Below are positions 26,462 through 34,895 of a DNA stretch of 64,000 nt, in pieces; position 1 is the stretch's first letter; every line of letters begins with the position of its first letter. A program made the position numbers and the translations under genes. The DNA lies in the NCBI RefSeq assembly GCF_021190955.1, contig NZ_JAIOAO010000003.1:1422846-1486845 (forward strand), in the 5' to 3' direction. The DNA comes from Parachryseolinea silvisoli (GTDB taxonomy: Bacteria > Bacteroidota > Bacteroidia > Cytophagales > Cyclobacteriaceae). The notes under the pieces are model-generated. The model was given only the letters and a program-made list of their open reading frames with translations, was not told the DNA's origin and made no database searches.

Positions 26462-28669
26462 TTAATGAAAAATATAACGAAATCTTAATCCGATATCGAA
26501 TGTCAGCGGCGCTGCCGTTACAGGCTGATCTGATTTGTAAATCGAGTTCAGCGGGTAGCGCAGGCCCGGGTTCAACGCCAAACGATAGTGTTTGCTAAAC
26601 CGGTAACTGAGCTCTGTTCCCACCAGGCCGCTAAAGTTCACTGTGCGATAGGGTGAGCCTGAACCACTGCCTTCTGTAGTCTTTTCAACGTTGTCGCCCT
26701 CCGGCGTAATTGTGTTCTGAATAAAGAGATCTGTTGACAGACCACCGTTCAGCTGTACGCCCACCTTGCGATTTACCAGCAGGTATCCCGCCTGCAGCGG
26801 TACACTAACAAACTGCAGGCTGTTATTGACATTATAAGGAGCCGTCGGCACCACCGTCGACATCATAGACTCTGATGACTGTTTGTCGGCCGACATAATG
26901 GAATTAACTGACGGCGCCGAGAAGTTTTCGTAGTCTGCCGTCCCTACCGCGCTAGCCGTATAGTCAGACGCCTGGGTCATGTAATTTAATCCTCCCTGCA
27001 GCACCCAACGCGAAGAGATTCGCGTCCCCATGCTTATCCCTACGGAATACGAGCTTCCGGAGGCCTTTGCTTGTTGATCAGCCACCTTGCTGACCGCGCT
27101 CGAGCGGGCATCTGCCATCATCAGGCTACCACCCGAATTCGATACACTGGAGTTAATATTGTTAAACGAGCCGGCGGCAAATCCTACAGACGTCCACAGT
27201 TTCTCGGAGCCAAATTCGTCGTCATTGTGTTTGTCCTTTTTCTCTTTTGCGTTCGCATCCTTCTCCTGCTCATCCAGGCGAGCCAGCAATGCCATCAGCG
27301 GGTCAACTGTCGAAGCAGGCTCCACTTTCATGCTGGCCGGTTTTTGAACACGCGTCCCAAGCGATGTCACTACCGGAGTAGCTTCGGAAGGTACGGGTGA
27401 ATAGGCCAGCATATATTCCGTTTGCTGACCAGCAGGAGGTGTCGTTGTAATCGTCGTTGCCGTTGCACCATCCGTAGTCAGAGCGTTCTTGCTCTTTGTA
27501 CGCTGACTGCCATTTGCCACTACCGTCTCGCGACGCGCTGCAGCTGTTTCATTGGCCTGTGCCAGGCGAACGTTGTCCTGACCGATACGGTCAGATAATA
27601 TGTTTTGCTTATCGCTACCGTTGTGCGATTGCCCCGGGAGATTGGTTTCGCCCGCCACTGTTGTTTCATCGGTCGTCGCATCCCCTACCCGACGACGCGA
27701 TGTCGCTCCCGAACGCTGCTGCGTCACCACTGTTTGTGGCTGTCCATTTTCCGATGTGATCGGAGTATTACCCGCAATACCATTTCGTCCTGGTGTCGAT
27801 GCGCGCACGTGGGCAGTATTCGCCTGTTCCGTTGTTACCCGTGCGTATTGCTGCTGCGCATCACCCGAGCCTGCATCAGTATTATTTGTAGCGGCCAGTG
27901 TCTGTTGACCCGCGCTCGTCTGCCCCTGGTGGGATCGGCTACCGTCGGCTTTCAATGGCTCGGTGTTCTGGCCATCCATTGTATGCATCCGGCTATGCCG
28001 AGCTTCCTCACGTGCCACAGCCTGCTGTGTCGTCGTGCTGTTACGTTGCGCCGTTGCATTTTGCGTCAAAGGAGTCTGCGAATTTTCCGTCAGGGTGGTT
28101 TGAGTCTGTCTATCGCTCTCTTGCGTGGTCTTGTTCGGGTGTGTTATATCGGTCACCGCGTCTTGCATTTGCTGACCATCAGTGCTTACACCCGAGGTTG
28201 CTGCTGCTCCTTGCGACGATTCTTGCTGCGTATCCGCTGCAATCGTCGGCGTTGTAGTGTTGTTGTTCGCTCCAGCGGGCACTTCCTGATACGCCAGTTG
28301 CCCGACTGCGCCCGTTAATTCCTGGTCCTTCAGCAAATAATAGCCCATACCGGCAACGCTCAATGCAAACGCGATCGATGCTGCGGCCAGCAACTGATAG
28401 AATACCAGGCGGCGCTTCATCTTGCCTCTTTCGGCTTTCATCAAGTCCAGCTCGATGTTTGTCCATACGTTTTCCGATGGACTCACGCCGGCTCCATCAA
28501 AAGTCTGCCGAAAGGCACCTTCTACCTTGCGACTCTCCGTATCGTCCATAATACGTTCGATATTCGCCCATACGTTATCCGATGGACTCACGCTGGCTTC
28601 ATCAAAAGCCCGCTTGAAAGCATCTTCAAACTTTCGACTCTCCATATCGTTCATAATACGTTGATTCAT
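26462..28669 (-). CDS. Anti-sigma-like head fused through a TM segment and long linker to an outer-membrane beta-barrel
   Basis: The 735-aa protein starts with two copies of a roughly 37-residue module (MESRKFEDAFKRAFDEASVS... and TESRKVEGAFRQTFDGAGVS..., each ending in NVWxNIE). A hydrophobic segment follows at about residues 85-112 (LLAAASIAFALSVAGMGYYLL is its core). Next come about 320 residues of Thr/Gln/Asn/Ser-rich low-complexity linker, then a Lys/Asp-rich patch and a beta-rich C-terminal third typical of outer-membrane barrels, ending FDIGLRFRYIFH. The start overlaps the end of the sigma-factor gene by 44 bp; Met6 or Met9 are possible alternatives. The arrangement suggests a cytoplasmic regulator of the sigma factor tethered across the periplasm to the outer membrane. 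Confidence 0.8.
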   Translation of the reverse strand: MNQRIMNDMESRKFEDAFKRAFDEASVSPSDNVWANIERIMDDTESRKVEGAFRQTFDGAGVSPSENVWTNIELDLMKAERGKMKRRLVFYQLLAAASIAFALSVAGMGYYLLKDQELTGAVGQLAYQEVPAGANNNTTTPTIAADTQQESSQGAAATSGVSTDGQQMQDAVTDITHPNKTTQESDRQTQTTLTENSQTPLTQNATAQRNSTTTQQAVAREEARHSRMHTMDGQNTEPLKADGSRSHQGQTSAGQQTLAATNNTDAGSGDAQQQYARVTTEQANTAHVRASTPGRNGIAGNTPITSENGQPQTVVTQQRSGATSRRRVGDATTDETTVAGETNLPGQSHNGSDKQNILSDRIGQDNVRLAQANETAAARRETVVANGSQRTKSKNALTTDGATATTITTTPPAGQQTEYMLAYSPVPSEATPVVTSLGTRVQKPASMKVEPASTVDPLMALLARLDEQEKDANAKEKKDKHNDDEFGSEKLWTSVGFAAGSFNNINSSVSNSGGSLMMADARSSAVSKVADQQAKASGSSYSVGISMGTRISSRWVLQGGLNYMTQASDYTASAVGTADYENFSAPSVNSIMSADKQSSESMMSTVVPTAPYNVNNSLQFVSVPLQAGYLLVNRKVGVQLNGGLSTDLFIQNTITPEGDNVEKTTEGSGSGSPYRTVNFSGLVGTELSYRFSKHYRLALNPGLRYPLNSIYKSDQPVTAAPLTFDIGLRFRYIFH

Positions 28670-29183
28670 TTAACAGCCGCTGTTGTAACAGGCTCTTCGC
28701 CCGCGCGAACTGCGACTTCGACGTTCCTTCGGAAATGCCGAGCTGCTCAGCAATTTCCTTGTGACTAAAGCCTTCTATAGCGAACAGGTTGAATACGATC
28801 TGACATCCTTGCGGCAGCGCCTGTATCATTTCCAGCAACTGGGTGAAGTGAATTCCCGATATGCTCATCTCCTCCTCCGGAAGATTGGTCTCTTCAATAT
28901 CGACCATAGGGAACAGGTAAAGCTTTTTGCGTTTAGCGTTCAGTGCAGTGTTCACCATAATGCGGGTGATCCAGGTCTCCAGCTTAGACTCTCCCCGGAA
29001 ATTGCCGATCGCTTGGAATACCTTGACAAATCCTTCTTGTAAGATGTCCTCAGCTTCGGGGGTAGCTTTCGAATAACGCAGGCAGACGACCATCATTTTT
29101 CGGCAATAGAAGTCATACAGAGCGCGTTGTGCACCCCGGTCGCCTTTTCGGCATCCTTCAATAAGCTCGTTTTCGCTGAGCAT
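28626..29183 (-). CDS. ECF-type RNA polymerase sigma factor
   Basis: This 185-aa sigma-70 family protein has region 2 (RALYDFYCRKMMVVCLRYSK, EAEDILQEGFVKVFQAI, FRGESKLETWITRIMVNTAL) and region 4 with a helix-turn-helix (EGFSHKEIAEQLGISEGTSKSQFARAK, shown as EGFSHKEIAEQLGISEGTSK). Regions 1 and 3 are absent, as in ECF factors. Its 3' end overlaps the barrel/anti-sigma-like gene by 44 bp, so the two are translationally linked. A matching ECF promoter lies 28 bp before the ATG, indicating autoregulation. Confidence 0.95.
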   Translation of the reverse strand: MLSENELIEGCRKGDRGAQRALYDFYCRKMMVVCLRYSKATPEAEDILQEGFVKVFQAIGNFRGESKLETWITRIMVNTALNAKRKKLYLFPMVDIEETNLPEEEMSISGIHFTQLLEMIQALPQGCQIVFNLFAIEGFSHKEIAEQLGISEGTSKSQFARAKSLLQQRLLNESTYYERYGESKV

Positions 29184-29210
29184 TAGTCCGTATTGTCGCC
29201 GTTTTGCATG

Positions 29211-29239
29211 TTAGACACCATCTTGTACCCTAAAGTTGG
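29211..29239 (-). promoter_or_regulatory. Predicted autoregulatory ECF promoter of the sigma-factor gene
   Basis: On the minus strand CCAACTTT (29239-29232) and GTGTCTAA (29218-29211) are placed with a 21-bp centre-to-centre distance between AAC and GTC. The ATG is at 29183. The same pair precedes the small lipoprotein gene at 26393. Confidence 0.65.
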
Positions 29240-29348
29240 AATCGTTTGGCGGATATTTCCCACAAAACCTTGGCCATTCCCTATCGAAAACGTTTCTTTA
29301 GAAACAAAAACAAATGGCCTGTAAGGTGGGCACCCCTTGGTAAAACGC

Positions 29349-30650
29349 ATGAACATAACGCTTAATTCCCTCATTATTATATCTTTAGCCGCATTATCTG
29401 CGTGCGTTCCGATTAACCAGCCTGCCGCCACGTCTACTCCCGGCGGAAAAGTCAAAACCCTGCAGCTCATCGACCGGGCCTACGAATCGGTCATCAAAAC
29501 TATCCAGCTCCATCCCAACGCCCAGCCCCTGGACCCCGCCGTCACCCGTCTGGGCCAATGGAACCTCGTGCTGGAATTCGACGACCTGCGCGACCACAAC
29601 GACAACTACTACGCCAGGATCGTACACTGTAACTACGACTGGACACCGTCAAATTTAAAAGACCTCGATTTCATGACGGGCTACAACGAGTTTCCCATCA
29701 ACACATTCGCGTTCTCGGTCGACACGCACGTTCCTTTTGTGCACTATACGTTCAATGTACCCGGTGTTAAGCTTCCCGGCAATTATGTCCTGGTTGTTTA
29801 TCGTGAGTCGAACAAAGATGACATCATTCTGAGTCGCCGCTTTATGGTGTACCAAAACCAGGTGACCTTCAAGCGCGATGGCAACCTGATCGGCCCCGGT
29901 AACGCGGCCGACATCAGCCAGCAGCTCAACTTCACCATCAATTATCAGAACGTCAACATCATGAATGCCATGACGGACCTACATGTTAACATGCGTCAAA
30001 ACCAGCGCTGGGATAACATCGTTAGCGATGTTCGCCCCAGCTTTGTGCGCGAGATCGAAAAGGAAATCGAATACCGCTATTTTGATGATGCGAAAATGTT
30101 CCGTGGAGGAAACGAGTTCCGGTTCTTCGACCTGCGCTCGCTTAACTATCCGGGCCAGAACGTGGACCGCATCAACAAAACGGCTAAGCCTTTCGAAGCC
30201 TATATTCAAAAAGACAAAAGCCGCGAGAACGAAGCTTATTCCCAACCGCAGATTCCAGACATCAACGGTAACTTCAACCTCGACAACTATGACTACCGCG
30301 ACATGGCGTATGCCAACTACGTAAACGTCAACTTCACGCTGGCCGTACCACCCGTCGCCAATGGCGATGTGTATGTTGCCGGTGCGTTCAACTACTGGAA
30401 TCTCGGTGTCGCTAACAAAATGAAGTACGACACCGTGCAGAATGCCTATACCGCCAGGATGTTACTCAAGCAAGGCTGGTATAACTATCAATACGTAGTC
30501 AAAGCGCCTAACCGCCCTTCCTATATGTTCGAGGGAAGTCACTTTGAGACAGAAAACTTCTACGAGATCTTCGTGTACTATCGCCCGTACCAGCCTCAGG
30601 CCGACCTGCTTGTCGGCTATGAACGGATCGACACGAACCCGCGGCGCTAA
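29349..30650 (+). CDS. DUF5103 family lipoprotein
   Basis: The ATG at 29349 is preferred to the TTG at 29337. The 433-aa product has a lipobox (SLAALSAC) and the DUF5103 pattern: VIKTIQLHP, PAVTRLGQWNLVLEFDDL, ARIVHCNYDWTPSNL, DFMTGYNEFPINTF and FEGSHFETENFYEIFVYYRP. DUF5103 is a near-universal Bacteroidota family; it is thought to act in the envelope but has no established activity. The internal GDVYVAGAFNYWNLG strand resembles a glycogen-binding-like beta-sandwich. The stop overlaps that of the convergent Cas6-family gene by 3-4 bp. Confidence 0.93.
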   Translation: MNITLNSLIIISLAALSACVPINQPAATSTPGGKVKTLQLIDRAYESVIKTIQLHPNAQPLDPAVTRLGQWNLVLEFDDLRDHNDNYYARIVHCNYDWTPSNLKDLDFMTGYNEFPINTFAFSVDTHVPFVHYTFNVPGVKLPGNYVLVVYRESNKDDIILSRRFMVYQNQVTFKRDGNLIGPGNAADISQQLNFTINYQNVNIMNAMTDLHVNMRQNQRWDNIVSDVRPSFVREIEKEIEYRYFDDAKMFRGGNEFRFFDLRSLNYPGQNVDRINKTAKPFEAYIQKDKSRENEAYSQPQIPDINGNFNLDNYDYRDMAYANYVNVNFTLAVPPVANGDVYVAGAFNYWNLGVANKMKYDTVQNAYTARMLLKQGWYNYQYVVKAPNRPSYMFEGSHFETENFYEIFVYYRPYQPQADLLVGYERIDTNPRR

Positions 30651-31447
30651 GCGTAGACCATTTCCTGGTGGGGCGCCCGTTGTATAGAGTCGTTGTTCGC
30701 GACGTCCAGCATGCCGAAGCCTTTGTGTGTGAAGTGGCCCAGGCCATTTTCATATACAAATTGCTGCACTTCCTTAGCCGCATACAGCGTGAAGGGAAAA
30801 GTATAGCCCCGTACCTCGAACTTCACATCGTTGTCGTACAAGGGATAAATGCGTGCAAACTTTTTATGCGATGCCTGAATACGCTGAATATAATCGTGGT
30901 CGGGAACAATCTGGAATTTATAGAACGATGTCAACTGTTCGGCAGTATACCGCGCATAAGCCTCCATGCGGGCAATTGTAGAGTCGTATAACAAGTCAGA
31001 GAACTCATCGCTCTCCGGAGAGACGAACTTCTTACCGCTTTCGTCATTAAAGGCCGCCGGAATTACGACTACCGGTGAGATACACAGGAAGCGCGCCTCA
31101 TCGCCGATCGTTACCGGCTCTTCCTGCTCTACGGCATCGGGCACCAGGTGCAGGTTACCGACAATTACTTCTTTCTGTTCAAACAAACGGGCCAGGAAAT
31201 AGTCCATGAAGCCTTTGTCTGAGCAGGCAAATACCAGGGTCACTTTGGACGAGAAGTAATGCAGCCCTTTCCGACTGACCTTCGTCTGACCTTTGAGGCC
31301 TGAAAAGTTGTAGTGCGTAAAATCCAGGTAATTCTTTTCAGGGCCGAAAATCAGCAGCCCTTTAATAACCTGTGCCAAAAGATACTGATGGTGGAACGGC
31401 ACATAGGCTCCCCTATTCTTCAGTGAAAAAATAATCCTGGTTCTCAA
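30647..31447 (-). CDS. Orphan Cas6-family RAMP endoribonuclease
   Basis: A TTG at 31447 gives a family-like start (MRTRIIFSLKNRGAYVPFHH) and about 266 aa; the frame also opens at a TTG at 31486. Cas6 features in order are the opening ferredoxin-like strand, VPFHHQYLLAQVI, HYNFSGLKG, a LCISPVVVIP strand mid-protein, and the C-terminal glycine-rich loop GLGHFTHKGFGML after FTLYAAKEVQQFVYENG. Cas6 enzymes cut CRISPR precursor RNA. There is no repeat array or other cas gene in the window, so its RNA target is unknown and it may be a domesticated RAMP. Neighbours are DUF5103 and ychF. The assignment rests on motif pattern only. Confidence 0.7.
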   Translation of the reverse strand: MRTRIIFSLKNRGAYVPFHHQYLLAQVIKGLLIFGPEKNYLDFTHYNFSGLKGQTKVSRKGLHYFSSKVTLVFACSDKGFMDYFLARLFEQKEVIVGNLHLVPDAVEQEEPVTIGDEARFLCISPVVVIPAAFNDESGKKFVSPESDEFSDLLYDSTIARMEAYARYTAEQLTSFYKFQIVPDHDYIQRIQASHKKFARIYPLYDNDVKFEVRGYTFPFTLYAAKEVQQFVYENGLGHFTHKGFGMLDVANNDSIQRAPHQEMVYA

Positions 31448-31574
31448 AACCCAAAAATTTAGCCTGGGGGTTAAAAAATTAACCAATTTAAAAAACGCGC
31501 TCTATACTGAGGGTGAGCGGTTTATAAAGCTAAGAAAAAACAGGAAGCTTTCACTGCTTTCAGCAAAGAAAACT

Positions 31575-32672
31575 TTACACGTTAAACCGGAAATGCATCA
31601 CGTCGCCGTCGCCTACTACATACTCTTTCCCTTCCACCGACATCTTGCCGGCCTCCTTGCAGGCTTGCTCCGTTTTATAGTGTTGATAATCAGCGAATTT
31701 TATAACCTCTGCACGAATAAATCCCTTCTCAAAATCGGTGTGAATAACACCGGCTGCCTGGGGTGCTTTCCAGCCTTTCTTTATAGGCCATGCCCGCACT
31801 TCTTTTACACCCGCTGTGAAGTAGGTGGCCAGGTTTAGCAAATGGTATGAAGCCTGCAATAACTTGTTCAAACCCGACTCTTTCAAACCATATTCAGCCA
31901 GAAAAACAGCCCGGTCTTCTTCACTTTCTAACTCGGCAATCTGCGCTTCAATCGCCGCACTGATAATCACTACCTCGGCATTCTCCCCTTGTATATGTTT
32001 GCGCAGGGCGTCTACGTGTTTGTTCCCCGTATGGATAGACTCCTCTTCTACGTTTGTTACATAGATCACTGGCTTGGCTGTCAACAGCTGAAGATCAGCC
32101 ACTGCCTTTTTATCTTCTTCGTCGATTTGCAGCGCGCGTGCATTCTTTCCTTCCAACAAGGTCTCCTTGTACTGCAACAACACCGACAGTTCTTTCTTCA
32201 ACTTGGCGTCGCCGGCCTTCGCCGCTTTTTCTACACGCGCTATTTTCTTCTCCACCGATTCCAGGTCTTTCAATTGCAGCTCGGTATCGATGATCTCTTT
32301 ATCCGCCACCGGATCTACCCGGCCGTCTACGTGCACAATGTTGTCGTTCTCAAAGCAGCGTACCACGTGTACAATGGCATCCACTTCGCGAATGTTGGCC
32401 AGAAACTGGTTACCCAGCCCTTCTCCTTTGCTGGCACCTTTTACCAGACCGGCAATATCCACAAACTCGATGGTCGTCGGTACAACGCGTTCCGGTTTCA
32501 CCAACTCTTCCAGCACTTTCAACCGGAGATCGGGTACGGAAATCACGCCCACGTTTGGCTCGATCGTACAGAAGGGGAAATTGGCCGCCTCCGCCTTATT
32601 GTTTGAAATAGCGTTAAAAAGCGTCGATTTGCCTACGTTTGGTAGTCCTACGATCCCACATTGAAGTCCCAT
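31575..32672 (-). CDS. ychF: Redox-regulated ATPase YchF (Obg-family)
   Basis: From the ATG at 32672 ([20 protein letters not shown]) it is 365 aa, normal length; the 18 extra upstream codons are not family-like. YchF/OLA1 has a P-loop NTPase with GLPNVGKST (G1), a G3-region [22 protein letters not shown] and an NVEE segment in place of the usual NKxD, matching its preference for ATP. A coiled-coil insert ([19 protein letters not shown]) and a C-terminal TGS domain ([29 protein letters not shown]) follow. It binds ribosomes and is linked to translation and stress responses. Confidence 0.96.
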   Translation of the reverse strand: MGLQCGIVGLPNVGKSTLFNAISNNKAEAANFPFCTIEPNVGVISVPDLRLKVLEELVKPERVVPTTIEFVDIAGLVKGASKGEGLGNQFLANIREVDAIVHVVRCFENDNIVHVDGRVDPVADKEIIDTELQLKDLESVEKKIARVEKAAKAGDAKLKKELSVLLQYKETLLEGKNARALQIDEEDKKAVADLQLLTAKPVIYVTNVEEESIHTGNKHVDALRKHIQGENAEVVIISAAIEAQIAELESEEDRAVFLAEYGLKESGLNKLLQASYHLLNLATYFTAGVKEVRAWPIKKGWKAPQAAGVIHTDFEKGFIRAEVIKFADYQHYKTEQACKEAGKMSVEGKEYVVGDGDVMHFRFNV

Positions 32673-32726
32673 GGTATTGATTCTCTTAATTAAGGCCGCA
32701 AATATAACAATCGCCCGCCGACACAA

Positions 32727-32757
32727 AAAGAAAAGCCCCTGCGTATGCAGGGGCTTT
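32727..32757 (-). terminator. Terminator of the DUF3276 gene
   Basis: A perfect 11-bp stem (32732-32742 with 32747-32757) has a 4-nt loop. On the minus strand it is followed by TTTTCTTTTTG. It lies 33 bp after the DUF3276 stop and upstream of ychF. Confidence 0.85.
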
Positions 32758-32790
32758 CCCAGGTTATTATAGGTTCGGGGTTAGGTAAGG

Positions 32791-33162
32791 TCAATCCCAT
32801 TTGAGGTCAGTGTCCAGCGACGAAGGTTTCGCACCCGCCGTTGCCGTCTCTTCGTGCTCATGTTCATGCTCGTGCGGATGATCGAATTGTGTGAAATCGA
32901 CATCCGGCATTAACTCTTGCTTTACGTGATTTACAGTGTTGGTCAACGCTTCCAGAAACTTATTGAAGTCTTCCTTATACAGAAAAATCTTATGCTTTTC
33001 ATACGAAAAACCATCTTCCTTAAAACGCTTCTTGCTCTCTGTGATCGTCAGGTAATAATCATTAGAACGGGTAGACTTCACATCAAAAAAATACGTCCTC
33101 TTGCCGGCCTTTACTTTCGTTGAGTAGATCTCATCTCTACCGCTTGTCTTGTTTTCTTCCAC
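32791..33162 (-). CDS. PUR-alpha-like DUF3276 nucleic-acid-binding protein
   Basis: The 123-aa protein starts at a GTG (33162); no ATG fits. The family core is plain: EIYSTKVKAGKRTYFFDVKST, NDYYLTITESKKRF and KHKIFLYKEDFNKFLEAL, a single PUR repeat unit that dimerises to bind DNA or RNA. The tail is acidic and histidine-rich (HPHEHEHEHEE), which may bind metal ions. DUF3276 is typical of Bacteroidota and Spirochaetes. It has its own terminator. Its function in the cell is not established. Confidence 0.9.
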   Translation of the reverse strand: MEENKTSGRDEIYSTKVKAGKRTYFFDVKSTRSNDYYLTITESKKRFKEDGFSYEKHKIFLYKEDFNKFLEALTNTVNHVKQELMPDVDFTQFDHPHEHEHEHEETATAGAKPSSLDTDLKWD

Positions 33163-33332
33163 AATCCGTCAAATTTAAGGTTAGGTTTAAGTTTGGTTCG
33201 AACTAAGTTAGTACTTTGGGTCTTTAATACAAAACTAACCCATCATATTTCGTTAACGATTCCGGTCAGGACATCAATTTTATTTGATAACAAGTCCAAT
33301 ATACTGAACAATATTTCGTTTTTCCAAGCACT

Positions 33333-34241
33333 GTGAAGGTAGATCTGACAAAAATTAACCCCCACACCAGTCTCGAACTGCTTGCCCGTCAGTTAGTAGA
33401 AGGGTTTATTACCGGACTCCACAAGTCCCCCTACCATGGGTTTTCGGTCGAGTTTGCGGAACACCGACTCTACAACGAAGGTGAAAGCACCCGTCATCTG
33501 GACTGGAAAGTATATGCCCGCACCGACCGGTTGTTTACCAAACGCTACGAGGAGGAAACTAACCTGCGTTGCCTCATTGCCATTGATGTCTCTGCATCCA
33601 TGTTCTACCCGGCGGCTACCCAGGCTAAAATTCAATTCACCAAATATGCTTCGGCTGCCCTGGCCTACCTGCTAAATCGCCAGCGCGATGCCGTCGGTTT
33701 ATGCCTGTTTTCCGACACCGTGCACGAGCTGACACCGGTAAAGTCTACTCCCACGCACCTGAATAAAGTACTCCGGTTGCTCAATGACCTCGAACAATAC
33801 AAGCCACAGACACCCACGAATACAAACGTAGCCCGGGTCCTGCACGAAGTAGCCGAGAAAATTCACAAGCGCTCCCTGGTTATTCTCTTCAGCGATATGT
33901 TTGATTCAGCGGAGAGTGCCGACGATTTATTCAAGGCCTTGCAACACCTCAAACATAACAAACACGAGGTGGTGGTCTTTCACGTGATGGATAACCAAAC
34001 GGAATTGTATTTCAGTTTTGAAGACCGGCCGCTGGAGTTCGTCGACCTGGAAACGGGTGAAAAACTAAAGCTCAACCCAGCCGATGTCAAACAAACCTAT
34101 CAGGACGAAGCAGGTCGTTTTTATAAAGCGCTCAAGATGCGCTGCAACCAATACAAGATCGACTTTATCGAAGCCGATGTTAAGAGTGACTTCAATCTTA
34201 TTTTACAGACGTACCTGATCAAGCGCGCCAACATGCGCTAA
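33333..34241 (+). CDS. DUF58 protein with von Willebrand factor A-like fold
   Basis: A GTG start at 33333 gives 302 aa. The DUF58 core is visible: NEGESTRHLDWKVYARTDRL, KRYEEETNLRCLIAIDVSASM (MIDAS-type DxSxS), then KYASAALAYLLNRQRDAVGLC and ILFSDMFDS. Such proteins usually work with MoxR-type AAA ATPases in assembly of membrane or metalloenzyme complexes, but no moxR-like gene is adjacent here. It is a soluble form without the TM head found in longer DUF58 proteins. The gene is convergent with the ferredoxin gene; the 91 bp between contain a long-loop inverted repeat (34255-34263 with 34299-34307). Confidence 0.9.
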   Translation: MKVDLTKINPHTSLELLARQLVEGFITGLHKSPYHGFSVEFAEHRLYNEGESTRHLDWKVYARTDRLFTKRYEEETNLRCLIAIDVSASMFYPAATQAKIQFTKYASAALAYLLNRQRDAVGLCLFSDTVHELTPVKSTPTHLNKVLRLLNDLEQYKPQTPTNTNVARVLHEVAEKIHKRSLVILFSDMFDSAESADDLFKALQHLKHNKHEVVVFHVMDNQTELYFSFEDRPLEFVDLETGEKLKLNPADVKQTYQDEAGRFYKALKMRCNQYKIDFIEADVKSDFNLILQTYLIKRANMR

Positions 34242-34332
34242 GACGAAAAGAAAAATTCGTTAACACCAGGCGATAGCTTTACGCCCTCGCAGCAGGTATT
34301 AACGAATCTTCCATACGGTATTGAATGCTGCC

Positions 34333-34689
34333 TTACGCCGCAATCTCCTGGTGCAACCAGGCCTTCTTGGCAACAAGCTCCTCAGAGGTCTCTACATAGT
34401 CTGGATCCGGCACGCAACAATCGACCGGACATACCGCCGCACACTGCGGCTCTTCGTGGAAACCCGTGCACTCAGTACACTTGCCTGCCACGATATAATA
34501 AAACTCTTCCGATACAGGTGCCTGCGGGTCTTTGGCATCAACAGCCGACCCGTCTTCTAATTCAACCTGCTCCAGCTTCGTGCCCCCAGCCCAATTCCAC
34601 TCGCGGCCGCCTTCATAGATAGCCGTGTTGGGGCATTCCGGCTCGCATGCACCGCAGTTGATACATTCGTCCGTGATAATAATAGCCAT
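34333..34689 (-). CDS. Two-[4Fe-4S] ferredoxin
   Basis: This 118-aa ferredoxin has cluster motif I ([12 protein letters not shown]) at the N-terminus and motif II ([21 protein letters not shown]) in the middle, separated by an unusually long acidic insert of about 45 residues. The second motif has the 8-residue gap between the second and third Cys seen in YfhL/Alv-type ferredoxins. It should carry electrons at low potential in the cytoplasm. It is divergent from the acyl-CoA reductase, an association common in Bacteroidota, so it may supply that enzyme or nearby biosynthesis; that is inference. Confidence 0.93.
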   Translation of the reverse strand: MAIIITDECINCGACEPECPNTAIYEGGREWNWAGGTKLEQVELEDGSAVDAKDPQAPVSEEFYYIVAGKCTECTGFHEEPQCAAVCPVDCCVPDPDYVETSEELVAKKAWLHQEIAA

Positions 34690-34717
34690 GCCTTCTAATT
34701 TTGGTCCGTTACAAATA

Positions 34718-34725
34718 CAAAAATA
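34718..34725 (-). promoter_or_regulatory. Candidate -7 promoter box for the ferredoxin gene
   Basis: TATTTTTG on the minus strand fits TAnnTTTG, 29 bp upstream of the ATG at 34689. No clear -33 element is visible. Confidence 0.35.
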
Positions 34726-34862
34726 AACGATTCATTCGTAAAACGGAGACCCCTCTGTAAAAGTTTAGGGAATATCCACTTTTTCAGTAGGAATTCGCGC
34801 GTATTTTCAATTCGCTTACGTTTGTATGGTATTTCCGACACACTGCTTTGCGCTGCTTTCCC

Positions 34863-34870
34863 TACTTTTG
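34863..34870 (+). promoter_or_regulatory. Candidate -7 promoter box for the acyl-CoA reductase gene
   Basis: TACTTTTG fits TAnnTTTG, 25 bp before the ATG at 34896. A second match (TACGTTTG, 34817-34824) lies further upstream. Pattern evidence only. Confidence 0.4.
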
Positions 34871-34895
34871 CCCTCCGTAAGCGGCCACACACAAC

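Noticed and set aside
27605..28318. 237-codon plus-strand frame opposite the barrel/anti-sigma gene
   Set aside because: Cys/Arg-rich translation of the low-complexity linker on the other strand; no start context or family.
29326..29345. Sequence resembling the ECF site (minus strand CCAAGGGGTG)
   Set aside because: Shares the core with the 26.4-kb site but lacks the TCTAA of the -10 element and any downstream gene at the right distance.
31448..32672. Possible CRISPR array near the Cas6-like gene
   Set aside because: No direct repeats with regular spacers are visible in the flanks or elsewhere in the window.
34255..34307. Inverted repeat between the DUF58 and ferredoxin genes
   Set aside because: The 9-bp arms are separated by a 35-nt loop and no T run follows; too weak to call a terminator.
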